From: Clostridium sp. Marseille-P2415
GTDB taxonomy: Bacteria; Bacillota; Clostridia; Lachnospirales; Lachnospiraceae
Assembly: GCF_900155545.1 (NCBI RefSeq)
Contig: NZ_LT732526.1
Location: 3,380,837-3,444,836 of the forward strand
DNA: 64,000 nt
Direction: 5' to 3'
The notes beneath the pieces were generated by a model. It did not search any database, had not been told where the DNA came from, and worked only from the letters and a program-made list of their open reading frames with translations. This document shows positions 44,900 through 53,994 of the stretch, piece after piece (position 1 is the stretch's first letter; every line of letters starts with the position of its first letter). The position numbers were made by a program, and so were the translations under genes.

Positions 44900-46128
44900 C
44901 TCATGTGATAATAGGTGTGGGAGCAGCCGGCATTATGGCTGCCAAAACCATCCGCGAATTAGAGCCGGATGCACGGATCATCATGATATCCGTTGATGAT
45001 CATGTTCATTCCCGTTGCATGCTTCACAAATATTTAAGCCGCGAACGAAGCGAAGAGACACTTTCCTTTGTACCAGACGATTTTTTTGAAGCCGCTGATA
45101 TTACCTGGATAAAAAACCGGGAAGTCATTCACATTGATACGGCAAAGCAGGAAGTAGAATTAGACGACCGGACAAGAATTTCCTATGACCGCCTCCTCAT
45201 CGCCACCGGTGCTCACAGCGTATTTCCTCCCATCATGAATTTTAAAGAGGCCAAAAATGTCTTTGGACTGCGGAATTTAAGCGATGCCCAAAAGATCAGG
45301 GCATTTGCAGAAAAAGCGGACCGGATCCTGATTTTCGGTTCCGGCCTGGTGGGAATGGATGCTGCTTATGGTTTTCTGGAACAGGATAAGGATGTGACGG
45401 TCGTGGAAATGGCAGACCGGATTTTGCCGAAACAGCTGGACGAAACAGCAGGAAACGCATATCAGAAATTATTTGAACAGCACGGCTGCAAATTTCTGCT
45501 TGGAAAAAAAGCCGTCTTAACCGCCATGCCGGAAACCGATCGTATTACTTCCGTCCTGTTTGATGACGGAACCATCATTGAGTGCGACATGATCGTTGTT
45601 GCCGCAGGAGTCCGCCCTGCTGTCTCCTGTGCCGCGGACAGCGGCATTTTCATAGACCGCTATATCAGAGTAGACGATTTTATGAAAACCTCCTGTGACC
45701 ATATATATGCCGCCGGAGACGTAAACGGCATCTCCGGGATCTGGCCCAATGCCATGAAACAGGGTTATACCGCCGCCTGCAACATGTGCGGGATCCCGAC
45801 ACCTTATGAGGATAAGTACGGTATGAAAAATACCATGAACTTCTACGGCCTGACCACCCTGTCACTGGGGGACGGCATGGCGGCCGGCGGAGATGAAATC
45901 ATCATCCGGGAGGATTCCCGAAGTTATAAAAAAGCCATTCTCCATGACGGCTGCCTAAAGAGCCTGTTAATTCAGGGAGATTTAGACTACAGCGGCATCT
46001 ATCAGTACTTAATAAAGAACCAGATTCCTCTGGATTCTGTAAAGACAGATATCTTCCATCTTTCTTTTGCAGATTTCTATGGGATTGATAAAACCGGACA
46101 GTATTGTTATCAGATAGCAGGTGCCTGA
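44896..46128 (+). CDS. FAD/NAD(P)-dependent oxidoreductase of the CODH operon
   Basis: A 410-residue pyridine nucleotide-disulfide-type reductase related to NADH-rubredoxin reductase. It has an N-terminal FAD motif (IIGVGAAGIMAAKTI), an NAD motif (ILIFGSGLVGMDAAYGFLE) and YAAGDVNGISG. In CooS-CooF clusters such enzymes probably transfer electrons to NAD(P). Its ATG overlaps the cooF stop, showing translational coupling. Confidence 0.92.
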   Translation: MTHVIIGVGAAGIMAAKTIRELEPDARIIMISVDDHVHSRCMLHKYLSRERSEETLSFVPDDFFEAADITWIKNREVIHIDTAKQEVELDDRTRISYDRLLIATGAHSVFPPIMNFKEAKNVFGLRNLSDAQKIRAFAEKADRILIFGSGLVGMDAAYGFLEQDKDVTVVEMADRILPKQLDETAGNAYQKLFEQHGCKFLLGKKAVLTAMPETDRITSVLFDDGTIIECDMIVVAAGVRPAVSCAADSGIFIDRYIRVDDFMKTSCDHIYAAGDVNGISGIWPNAMKQGYTAACNMCGIPTPYEDKYGMKNTMNFYGLTTLSLGDGMAAGGDEIIIREDSRSYKKAILHDGCLKSLLIQGDLDYSGIYQYLIKNQIPLDSVKTDIFHLSFADFYGIDKTGQYCYQIAGA

Positions 46129-46277
46129 TCTCTTAAAACGGCATTACCTTTTAATCTCCTTTCCATCATGGGTGCATGTTGCATATATGTCATGGATGTG
46201 ATAGCATATCTGTATCTATTTCAGTACATATCCTGTCAGCCTGCTGCACTCAGAAATAATTTTGAAAGGAGAAAACA

Positions 46278-47231
46278 ATGTACAAAGTATTAATACCAAA
46301 AGCCATTTCCAACTCCGGTGTGGAATACCTGCGAAAGAAAGGCTGTGAAGTCATCATGGGAGCTCCTGCTTCATCCAATGATCCTCTTCTGGAAGATTGT
46401 GATGCAATTCTGGCAGGTGCCGGTTCCAAAATAAAATATGACAAAGCCGTTTTGGACCGATTAAGGAACTGTAAGGTGATTTCCAATTTCAGTGCCGGAT
46501 TTGAACACATTGATACCATATATGCGGAACAAATCGGGATCCAGATCACCAATTCAGGAACTGCCAATTCCAACGCAGTGGCCGAGCAGACCATCTTACT
46601 TATGCTGGCCTGTGCCAAGAATTACGAAATCATGTCAAACGCAGCCCATAAAGGTGATTTTTCCGTCAGAAAGCGGGTATTTAACACAGAATTACAGGGG
46701 CTGACCCTGGGACTGATCGGCTGCGGCAACATCGGACGCCTGGTCGCACAAAAGGCAGTCCACGGATTTGGAATGAAAGTAATTGGTTATGATCCCCGTT
46801 TAACCGAAGAAAACCTGCCGGCTGAGATACGGCTTGTGTCCGACTGCAATGAGATTTATAAAACAGCAGATTTTATTTCCCTTCATGTGCCTCTGACAGA
46901 AGAGACCAGATACATGGTCTCCAAGGACCAGTTTGATTTCATGAAACCCTCCGCTTATATCATCAATGTTTCCCGGGGCGGAATCATAAAGGAAGCGGAT
47001 TTAATACAGGCTGTTAAGGAAAATAAAATCAAAGGAGCCGGACTGGATGTTTTCGAACAGGAACCCCTTCCTGTGGATAGTGAACTGTTCCAATATGACA
47101 ATATCATTCTTTCGCCCCATAGTGCCGCAAACACCGTTCAGGCACTGGAGAATATGGAATTGTATGCTGCCAAAGACATCTGGCGGGTCTTAAATGGAGA
47201 AAAGCCTGAGTTTCCGGTGAATCATCCTTAA
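46278..47231 (+). CDS. D-isomer-specific 2-hydroxyacid dehydrogenase
   Basis: A 317-residue NAD-dependent dehydrogenase of the phosphoglycerate dehydrogenase group. Rossmann motif GLIGCGNIGRLVAQKA; catalytic Arg in NVSRGGIIKEADL, Glu in DVFEQEPLP and His in LSPHSAANT. No ACT domain follows, so it is not a standard SerA. Possible substrates are lactate-like or phosphoglycerate-like acids. It lies 149 bases behind the CODH operon, with GAAAGGAG as ribosome site, and is probably independent. Confidence 0.88.
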   Translation: MYKVLIPKAISNSGVEYLRKKGCEVIMGAPASSNDPLLEDCDAILAGAGSKIKYDKAVLDRLRNCKVISNFSAGFEHIDTIYAEQIGIQITNSGTANSNAVAEQTILLMLACAKNYEIMSNAAHKGDFSVRKRVFNTELQGLTLGLIGCGNIGRLVAQKAVHGFGMKVIGYDPRLTEENLPAEIRLVSDCNEIYKTADFISLHVPLTEETRYMVSKDQFDFMKPSAYIINVSRGGIIKEADLIQAVKENKIKGAGLDVFEQEPLPVDSELFQYDNIILSPHSAANTVQALENMELYAAKDIWRVLNGEKPEFPVNHP

Positions 47232-47273
47232 AAGAAACCGCCGTTTCCCTGATGCTTCCGGCTCATACACGAA

Positions 47274-47313
47274 AAAGACTTCCAGCCTCCTTTTTAAGGG
47301 CGTGGAAGTCTTT
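47274..47313. terminator. Bidirectional terminator
   Basis: AAAGACTTCCA and TGGAAGTCTTT (47274-47284 with 47303-47313) form an 11-base stem. T-rich sequence follows on both strands, serving the dehydrogenase gene and the convergent argR. Confidence 0.8.
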
Positions 47314-47327
47314 CCTTTTCCCGAAAG

Positions 47328-47768
47328 TCAACGATCCATATCCTGAAACTGTTTTGCCAGCTGATGGGCGGTACCTTCTTTTGTAATGACAAAAATAGTA
47401 TTATTGCCGGCAATGGTTCCAACGATCTCATTCCAATCCAGCTCATCGATGATGGAACAAACCGATGCAGCCATTCCAGGCTCGCATGTGATGACTATAA
47501 TATTCCCGGAATATTCCACTTCTTTTACTGCCATGGTAAAGAGAACGAACAGCCTGTGGGATATCTGATGTCTGGGAACGATCCTGCTCTGAACATAGCC
47601 TTCGCCATTTGCACCCTTAATTAAATTCAATTCCCGGATATCTCTGGATAAGGTCGCCTGGGTCACCTCAATCCCCTTTAAGCCCAGACGTTCTTTTAAC
47701 ATCGTCTGGGTCGTGATTGACTCGTTTTCTACCAGTTCAAGAATCGCTTTATGGCGTTTTCTTTTCAT
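47328..47768 (-). CDS. argR: Arginine repressor
   Basis: About 146 residues. Winged-helix N-terminus (KRHKAILELVENESITTQ, ATLSRDIRELNLIK) and a C-terminal arginine-binding oligomerisation domain (GTIAGNNTIFVITK). With arginine bound, ArgR represses biosynthesis and often activates the arginine deiminase genes. Candidate boxes lie upstream of arcA and arcD. ATG 47768 gives the usual family length; the longer frame from 47822 would overlap the preceding gene. Confidence 0.93.
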   Translation of the reverse strand: MKRKRHKAILELVENESITTQTMLKERLGLKGIEVTQATLSRDIRELNLIKGANGEGYVQSRIVPRHQISHRLFVLFTMAVKEVEYSGNIIVITCEPGMAASVCSIIDELDWNEIVGTIAGNNTIFVITKEGTAHQLAKQFQDMDR

Positions 47769-47818
47769 ATTATCTTTCTCTAAACCAATCATGGTCCCCA
47801 CCTTCTGCCGAGTGCTTT

Positions 47819-48166
47819 TCAAACGATCTCAACCCCTGGTTCCACCTCCCGGTCCGGAACCATCAAAGACAGATTTCCGTTGCGGTCTTCCGCCAGCATA
47901 AGGAGTCCTTCCGATCTTAGACCGGCCATCTTCATGGATTTAACATTATCAAGGATCATTACTTTTTTTCCGATGACCTCATCCGCTTTATAAAATTCTT
48001 TGATGCCGGAAAGAATCTGACGCTGTTCATTCCCCAAATCTACCAAAAAACATAAAAGCTTATGGGAATGGTTCACTTCGGTGCATGCAACGATTTTCCC
48101 TACTTTAAATTTCATTTTTATCAAATTGTCATATGTAACATACTCATTGTCGTTATATTGCATCAT
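47819..48166 (-). CDS. Stand-alone tRNA-binding domain protein
   Basis: A 115-residue OB-fold protein of the EMAPII/CsaA/MetG C-terminal type: FKVGKIVACTEVNHSHKLL, VDLGNEQRQILSGI and GLRSEGLLMLAED. Such domains bind tRNA or unfolded proteins. It sits between an AraC-type regulator and argR with short gaps, so all three may be cotranscribed. Its exact function here is unknown. Confidence 0.85.
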   Translation of the reverse strand: MMQYNDNEYVTYDNLIKMKFKVGKIVACTEVNHSHKLLCFLVDLGNEQRQILSGIKEFYKADEVIGKKVMILDNVKSMKMAGLRSEGLLMLAEDRNGNLSLMVPDREVEPGVEIV

Positions 48167-48188
48167 ACCGCCTCTTTACTTTCTATGA

Positions 48189-49433
48189 TCAGTTGATCAG
48201 CTTCGCATGGCTCAACCGGAACTCATTGGGCAGCAAATGCCTGCGCTGAATAAAATTCCTGCGAAACGTTTTTACCGTATTATACCCTGACTCAATGGCA
48301 ATATCCGTGATTGGCATATCCGTACAGAGCAGCAGCTCACATGCGTGATCGATCCGCAGCCTGTTTAAAAAATCATAAAAATTGTTTTCCACCTGCATGA
48401 TCAGATGTTTATTCATCTCTTCAATGGAAATGCCAAACTTCTCCGCAACATCAAAAACCTGGATTTCCTCCCTGAAGTTTTTGGAAATATATTCAACCAG
48501 TTGAAAAGCCAGCTTTTTTTCTTCTATATCGGCTATGCTTAACACCTTCTGATAGGTTTTGCGATAGTCACTGATTTTATTTTCCATTCGATAAGAAAAT
48601 ACTTTTGAAATATGAGCTGCATCAACATAGCCAAGGATCGCAGCGATCTCTTCCAATGTCAAATCCGTATATAGAAGATAATGGATCGTCTTAACGATCC
48701 GCATTTCATTCACCAGCTCAGGAAAGGCAAGTCCGGTTTTTTCATAAATGTAAATTCTGACCGAGTTCTTACTTAAATAAAACTGCTTTGACAGCCTTTC
48801 TAATGTCATTTTTTCACTTAGATGCATATAAATGTACCGGAAAATCAGCATTCTGTTATCAAATGCTTTTGATTTCACACAGGCTGGAGCCTTCTGCTCC
48901 ATGATGGTACGGCAGAACGTTATGATCAGGGAGGAAAGCTGCATGATGATGTTCATTTCCTGATAGGATCTGCGCTCCCGAAAATCCATAACAGATTCCA
49001 CCCCAACCTCTTCCTGGATCCTGCCAAACAGATATTCCACCTCTTTTTTTATATCACCCTGAAGATATGCATATGAGGTTTCCTCAAGCTTCTTTAATAT
49101 GGATACATTATCATTAATACTGGAAGAAGATTTCAGTGTATCCGCCACCACATCATAGTTATACTTCACGATCTCAAAGCTTAAAGGCTCCTCAATATCC
49201 AGGATCTGCGTACATTCCCACGGCAATATGGAAAACAATACTCCTTCCTTTAATTCATACTCGTTCCGGTCCGCTGCGATTTTACCTTTTCCTTTTTTAA
49301 CCAAAATGAAACGCGGACTTTTGTGGTATAACGGAGCAGTTCCCTCCGTAATTGTTTCATAATCAAACGTACATATTTTTTTAATATCAATTTTTGAGCA
49401 AAACTGCGTCTGCAGTTCAATATACTCCTTCAT
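48189..49433 (-). CDS. Regulator with two AraC-type DNA-binding modules
   Basis: About 414 residues. A cupin-like N-terminus (SPRFILVKKGKGKIAADRNEYE) is followed by a helical region. One AraC module lies at about 200-300 (MTLERLSKQFYLSKNSV, LTLEEIAAILGYVDAAHISK), and a second at about 315-410 (IQVFDVAEKFGISIEEMN, PITDIAIESGYNTVKTFRRNF). Normally one such module is present. Start ATG 49433 follows GGAAGG; GTG 49466 is an alternative. It lies downstream of arcC, so a role in arginine or amino-acid catabolism is likely. Confidence 0.85.
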   Translation of the reverse strand: MKEYIELQTQFCSKIDIKKICTFDYETITEGTAPLYHKSPRFILVKKGKGKIAADRNEYELKEGVLFSILPWECTQILDIEEPLSFEIVKYNYDVVADTLKSSSSINDNVSILKKLEETSYAYLQGDIKKEVEYLFGRIQEEVGVESVMDFRERRSYQEMNIIMQLSSLIITFCRTIMEQKAPACVKSKAFDNRMLIFRYIYMHLSEKMTLERLSKQFYLSKNSVRIYIYEKTGLAFPELVNEMRIVKTIHYLLYTDLTLEEIAAILGYVDAAHISKVFSYRMENKISDYRKTYQKVLSIADIEEKKLAFQLVEYISKNFREEIQVFDVAEKFGISIEEMNKHLIMQVENNFYDFLNRLRIDHACELLLCTDMPITDIAIESGYNTVKTFRRNFIQRRHLLPNEFRLSHAKLIN

Positions 49434-49540
49434 CTTATCAAATCCTTCCAGATCTTTGCGTAGCACCTTCTTATAATTCTTTGTATATAAGTGTTTCAGG
49501 CGGTAATATTCACCGTTTTATTCATCTATTGTTAAAAGGT

Positions 49541-49574
49541 ATCCCATTTTACCTGAAAACAAATAAAATGGGAT
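49541..49574 (-). terminator. Terminator of the arcABC operon
   Basis: ATCCCATTTTA and TAAAATGGGAT (49541-49551 with 49564-49574) form a perfect 11-base stem about 15 bases after the arcC stop, followed on the minus strand by ACCTTTTAAC. Confidence 0.7.
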
Positions 49575-49587
49575 GATCTCCTGACAA

Positions 49588-50526
49588 TTATTTACTGACA
49601 ATTCTGGTTCCTGTTTTCCCGTCCAGTGCTTCCGCCACCCGTTCCAGGGAGCATATGATGGATACGCCATCGTTTTTCTTTTCAATAAACTTCATGGCAG
49701 CTTTTACCTTGGGAAGCATGCTTCCGGCAGCAAAATGCCCTTCCTTAACGTAACGCTCTGCTTCTTTCAATGTTATCCGGTCAAGATCCACCTGATCCGG
49801 CTTTCCAAAACGGAGAGAGACCCGGTCCACTGCCGTCAAAATAACAAATGCATCCGCATTTACCAATTCCGCTAATTTTTCCGCTGCCAGGTCTTTATCA
49901 ACAACTGCCGGTACCCCATGGTAAGAACCGTTTTCTTCCTTAACGACCGGGATTCCGCCGCCTCCTCCGGCAATAACCACATGATTTGCATTCATTAACG
50001 TATTTAAGGATATCCTTTCGTAAATGCTGACCGGCTGCGGTGACGGAACCACCCTTCTAAAACCGCGCCCGGAATCTTCCACATACTTCTGTCCTGTTTC
50101 AGCCATCAGACGTTTCGCTTCTTCCCCGTCATAATATCCCCCGATCGGCTTCGTCGGATTAAGGAAAGCAGGGTCAGCCTGATCAACGACCACCTGTGTC
50201 AGCATTGTGATGACCACCACATCGTTGATATCATTCTTAACCAATGCCTGGTCGATTGCCTGCTGTAAATGATAGCCGATATATCCCTGGCTCATTGCCG
50301 TACACTCCGGAAGCTGCATATACGGTACGATCCCGTCTTCATGCCCCTTTTCAAAAGCCAGATGAATCATACCTACCTGAGGGCCGTTTCCGTGGCACAC
50401 AACAACTTGGTATCCTGCTTTTATTATGTCAACAACTGCGTTTGCCGTTATTCTCACGCGTTCCAACTGCTCTTCTGATGTATTACCAAGCGCATTACCG
50501 CCAAGTGCGATTACTATTCTTTTCAC
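49588..50526 (-). CDS. arcC: Carbamate kinase
   Basis: A 312-residue amino-acid-kinase-fold enzyme making ATP from carbamoyl phosphate, the last step of arginine deiminase fermentation. Motifs: ALGGNALG at the N-terminus, CHGNGPQVG, and VVIAGGGGGIPVV. The start is GTG 50526, nine bases after AAAGG; the longer frame from 50547 overlaps arcB. Confidence 0.96.
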   Translation of the reverse strand: MKRIVIALGGNALGNTSEEQLERVRITANAVVDIIKAGYQVVVCHGNGPQVGMIHLAFEKGHEDGIVPYMQLPECTAMSQGYIGYHLQQAIDQALVKNDINDVVVITMLTQVVVDQADPAFLNPTKPIGGYYDGEEAKRLMAETGQKYVEDSGRGFRRVVPSPQPVSIYERISLNTLMNANHVVIAGGGGGIPVVKEENGSYHGVPAVVDKDLAAEKLAELVNADAFVILTAVDRVSLRFGKPDQVDLDRITLKEAERYVKEGHFAAGSMLPKVKAAMKFIEKKNDGVSIICSLERVAEALDGKTGTRIVSK

Positions 50527-50540
50527 TCTGACCGACCTTT

Positions 50541-51533
50541 CTAGCAAAGTGTTGCATACATAACAGCTTTAATCGTATGCATACGGTTCTCCGCCTCTTC
50601 AAATACTTTTGAATATCTGGACTCGAAAACTTCGTCTGTTACTTCCATTTCGGCCAAACCAAATTTCTGGTAAATATCTTCCCCAATGGTTGTGCTCCTA
50701 TCGTGGAACGACGGGAGACAATGCATAAAAATAGCATGATCCTTTGCATTTCCCATTACCTTTTCATTAACCTGGTACGGACTCAGCAATTTGATACGGC
50801 TTTCCCAGACCTCATCCGGTTCCCCCATAGACACCCATATATCCGTATAAATCACGTCCGCCCCTTTCGTACCTTCTTCCACATCTTCTGTTAATGTGAT
50901 CGTGCATTCGTTTTCTGCCGCGATCTCTATACAGGTGGAAACCAGATCATTTGCCGGCCATAAATCTTTTGGCGCACATGCGGTAAAGTTAAGCCCCATC
51001 TTCGCGCATGCCACCATTAAGGAATTGCCCATATTATTTCTGGCATCCCCCATAAAGGTGAAATTGATCCCCTTTAAGTAACCGAAATGTTCTTCTATTG
51101 TAAGAAGATCTGCAAGCATCTGGGTTGGATGGAACTGATCCGTCAGACCATTCCAGACCGGAATTCCCGCATATTCAGATAGCCGGGTAACCAGTTCCTG
51201 ACTGTATCCGCGGTATTCAATCCCGTCATACATCCTTCCAAGAACCCTTGCAGTATCTTCAATGCTTTCCTTCTTTCCCATCTGGGAACTGCCCGGATCG
51301 AGATAAGTGACTCCCATGCCCAGATCATGGCCTGCTACTTCAAAGGAACATCTGGTTCTTGTAGAAGTTTTTTCAAATAATAAAACGATATTTTTTCCCT
51401 CAAGATATTTGTGAGGTGTATTTGTTCTTTTTAAGTTCTTGAAGTTCTTGGAAAGATCAATGAAATATCGGATTTCTTCCGATGTAAAATCTAATAATTT
51501 TAAAAAGCTGCGGCCTCTTAAGTTTACTGCCAT
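50541..51533 (-). CDS. arcB: Ornithine carbamoyltransferase, catabolic
   Basis: A 330-residue transferase that splits citrulline into ornithine and carbamoyl phosphate. Carbamoyl phosphate site [11 protein letters not shown], a second site near [15 protein letters not shown], and the ornithine-binding HCLPSFHD. Position between arcA and arcC, 18 bases from each neighbour or so, argues for the catabolic rather than biosynthetic role. Confidence 0.96.
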   Translation of the reverse strand: MAVNLRGRSFLKLLDFTSEEIRYFIDLSKNFKNLKRTNTPHKYLEGKNIVLLFEKTSTRTRCSFEVAGHDLGMGVTYLDPGSSQMGKKESIEDTARVLGRMYDGIEYRGYSQELVTRLSEYAGIPVWNGLTDQFHPTQMLADLLTIEEHFGYLKGINFTFMGDARNNMGNSLMVACAKMGLNFTACAPKDLWPANDLVSTCIEIAAENECTITLTEDVEEGTKGADVIYTDIWVSMGEPDEVWESRIKLLSPYQVNEKVMGNAKDHAIFMHCLPSFHDRSTTIGEDIYQKFGLAEMEVTDEVFESRYSKVFEEAENRMHTIKAVMYATLC

Positions 51534-51551
51534 TTTTTTATCTCCTCATCT

Positions 51552-52790
51552 TTAATAATTTACCGGTTCACGATCCAGGGGCATACTCATACAGCGGGGG
51601 CCCCCTCTGCCGCGGGACAATTCCGCACTCGGTATTTCAAGCACGTTCAGCCCATGCTGTTTTAACAATTCGTTGGTTCTCGTATTGCGCTGATAGGTAA
51701 CGATCTTTCCCGGCGCAATGCACAACGTGTTGGAACCATCATTCCACTGTTCTCTTTCGGCTGTGATCATATCATCACCGCCGCATTTGATGAGTTCTAC
51801 TTGATCAATCCCAAGACTCTTTTCAAGAATCGTCTCAAGATCAGAATTTAATACCTCGACCTTAATTTCACCCCTGCTATTTCCTTTTATGATCTTGTAT
51901 ACGCGGAGCGGCCCAAGGATCCCCGGATGAATGGTGAACTTGTCATAATCAATCTGGGTAAATACCGTATCCAGATGCATAAATGCACGGCTGTGAGGGA
52001 TATCAAATCCAAGGATCGTCTCAATGGTGCTGTTTTCATTGCTGAAAATATTCTTAGCCAGCATCTCAAGTGCATCCGGCTCCGTTCTCTGGGAAATTCC
52101 AACTGCCAGCACTTTTTCGTTAATGTTTAAAATATCACCGCCTTCTATATGAAAGGCATTGTAACGGTCGTAGTATTTCTCAACCTTATTCTTAAAATCC
52201 GGGTGATATTTAAAAATATACTCTCCGTAAATGGTCTCTCTGTTTCTGGTTACGGAATACATGCGGTTGAGGCTTACCCCCTCACCGATACACGCAAATG
52301 GATCGCGTGTAAAATAAAGATTCGGCATCGGGTCGACGACCAGCTTGGACGGATCGCTCATAATATCCACCAGAGAATCATTCTTATTATAATTAAGTTC
52401 TTTTAACACGATCCCTTCCATGGATTTTAGGACAAGTGCTTTGCTGTCATCTTTATACTGCATCATATAATCATAAATTTTCTTCTTATACAATCCGGTA
52501 CAGATCCCAGCTTCGCTGATCCACTGCTTCACGAATTCATCCTTGATATCATCGCTTAAGTCCAGCACCTCAGCCATAATATCTTCCAGATACAATACTT
52601 CAACGCCATTACTTTTCAATGTTTCAGCAAATGCATCATGTTCCTGCTGCGCAGCCTCTAAAAAGGGAATGTCATCGAAGAGAAGTCTCTCTAATGTTTC
52701 CGGTGTCAGATTTAATAATTCCTTTCCAGGCCTGTGCAGCAATACTCTTTTTAAGCGGCCAATTTCACTTTTTACGTTAATACCCTGCAT
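51552..52790 (-). CDS. arcA: Arginine deiminase
   Basis: A 412-residue enzyme converting arginine to citrulline and ammonia. Catalytic residues are visible: Asp in MPNLYFTRDPF, His and Glu in FHIEGGDILNI, His in HLDTVFTQID, and the nucleophile Cys in GGPRCMSMPL near the C-terminus. ATG 52790 is nine bases after AAGGAGG. First gene of the arcABC operon, with a candidate ARG box 114 bases upstream. Confidence 0.97.
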   Translation of the reverse strand: MQGINVKSEIGRLKRVLLHRPGKELLNLTPETLERLLFDDIPFLEAAQQEHDAFAETLKSNGVEVLYLEDIMAEVLDLSDDIKDEFVKQWISEAGICTGLYKKKIYDYMMQYKDDSKALVLKSMEGIVLKELNYNKNDSLVDIMSDPSKLVVDPMPNLYFTRDPFACIGEGVSLNRMYSVTRNRETIYGEYIFKYHPDFKNKVEKYYDRYNAFHIEGGDILNINEKVLAVGISQRTEPDALEMLAKNIFSNENSTIETILGFDIPHSRAFMHLDTVFTQIDYDKFTIHPGILGPLRVYKIIKGNSRGEIKVEVLNSDLETILEKSLGIDQVELIKCGGDDMITAEREQWNDGSNTLCIAPGKIVTYQRNTRTNELLKQHGLNVLEIPSAELSRGRGGPRCMSMPLDREPVNY

Positions 52791-52903
52791 AATCAATATC
52801 CTCCTTATGTTTTTTCATTGGCAAATTTTCAACGTTCCCGCATTTCTGCTTTCACGTCCCACACAGGTTACCACCAAAAGAAAGAGTTTGGAATAAACTT
52901 TTC

Positions 52904-52921
52904 GGAGTATTTTTATGCATT
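52904..52921 (-). promoter_or_regulatory. Candidate ARG box upstream of arcA
   Basis: AATGCATAAAAATACTCC on the minus strand fits the TGNATWWWWATNC core of the ArgR operator. It lies close to the presumed -10 of the arcA promoter (TTGAAA at 52931-52936 as possible -35). Confidence 0.55.
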
Positions 52922-52980
52922 GTTTTACAATTTCAACAAAACCTTTGCCAAACCTTATACATATTGCCCAAATCCATCCC

Positions 52981-53009
52981 TTGACAGCAAATTCATGCTT
53001 TGCTATACT
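52981..53009 (+). promoter_or_regulatory. Strong promoter of the membrane LuxR-type regulator
   Basis: TTGACA (52981-52986) and TATACT (53004-53009) with a 17-base spacer, a near-consensus vegetative promoter. It lies inside an upstream open stretch and shows that the start must be downstream, at 53038. Confidence 0.8.
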
Positions 53010-53037
53010 GAAAAAAAATTCAAAAGATGAAAAGACA

Positions 53038-53988
53038 ATGAATATATTACTTTATCTCTATGACAACTTGCTTGTGATCTTATACGCTTGTGCATGCCTT
53101 ATGGCATTTTGCGGCTACTTAAATAAACGGGATAAAGCACCTGTTACCATAACAGTCCTGTTCTTCTGTTTGTTATTAAACCAGCTGATTACATCTATGG
53201 CCGAATTTATACCTGAATTCGCCCATGTCTATGATGCCGCTTACAGGAACATGCCTGTATTCAATACTGTCATTTCCACAGTGATTGCAATCTGTTTGCT
53301 GGATCTCTTCTATTTATTGGTGCCGGATAAAAAGATCAGCCGGTGCGAATATATTATTTTGCTCGTATTTTTCCTGATTCTGCTTGTCATTCCTACGTTA
53401 AAGAACAGTCTTGTAAATCTGTTTTTATACAGCGCTGTTTTTCTTCTCTATCTGCTTTACAGAGGAATCACTTTTTGTTACCTCTTACATAAAAAGAGCC
53501 GTATCCATTACATTTATTCCTGCGCCGCCGTTCTGCTTCCACTATCCGGGCTGATCGAGAATTTTGTTAAAATATTCTATCGCTCCTCCAGCGGTATTGA
53601 TTCCTATCGTATTTTTTCTCTTGATTTTTTGTTTGGCTCTGCTGCTGCCTCCTGCATATATACCTATATGCAAAAGAAAGCAGCCCCACGGGGATGGGAG
53701 GCTGCCGCAAAATCCCGGATTTCAGAATCTGCATCCTGCATTCAATCAGGCGGAGAGATGGATATTTTTAATTCCTTCTGTGAAGCGTATGGACTCACTC
53801 CAAGGGAACAGACCATCCTTTCCGAGCTCTTAAATCACGCAACCTACCGCCAGATCAGTGATAAACTGCTCATCTCTTTTTTTACCGTAAAGACACATGT
53901 ACATAGCATCCGTCAAAAAACAGGAGTGAGATCCAAACGGGAATTATCTGAGCTTTATGAAAGATATAAGGATCCGCATCCGGAATAA
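53038..53988 (+). CDS. Membrane-anchored LuxR-type regulator, copy A
   Basis: A 316-residue protein with about seven transmembrane segments in residues 1-215 and a LuxR/GerE helix-turn-helix at about 250-310 (YGLTPREQTILSELL, YRQISDKLLISFFTVKTHVH). It has no receiver or kinase domain, so it is probably a one-component sensor that binds DNA while in the membrane or after release. Divergent from arcA and convergent with a related protein seven bases away. The signal is unknown. Confidence 0.82.
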   Translation: MNILLYLYDNLLVILYACACLMAFCGYLNKRDKAPVTITVLFFCLLLNQLITSMAEFIPEFAHVYDAAYRNMPVFNTVISTVIAICLLDLFYLLVPDKKISRCEYIILLVFFLILLVIPTLKNSLVNLFLYSAVFLLYLLYRGITFCYLLHKKSRIHYIYSCAAVLLPLSGLIENFVKIFYRSSSGIDSYRIFSLDFLFGSAAASCIYTYMQKKAAPRGWEAAAKSRISESASCIQSGGEMDIFNSFCEAYGLTPREQTILSELLNHATYRQISDKLLISFFTVKTHVHSIRQKTGVRSKRELSELYERYKDPHPE

Positions 53989-53994
53989 TGATCT

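Noticed and set aside
52915-53037. Longer N-terminus of the LuxR-type regulator
   Set aside because: The near-consensus promoter at 52981-53009 lies inside it, so it cannot be translated from that promoter.
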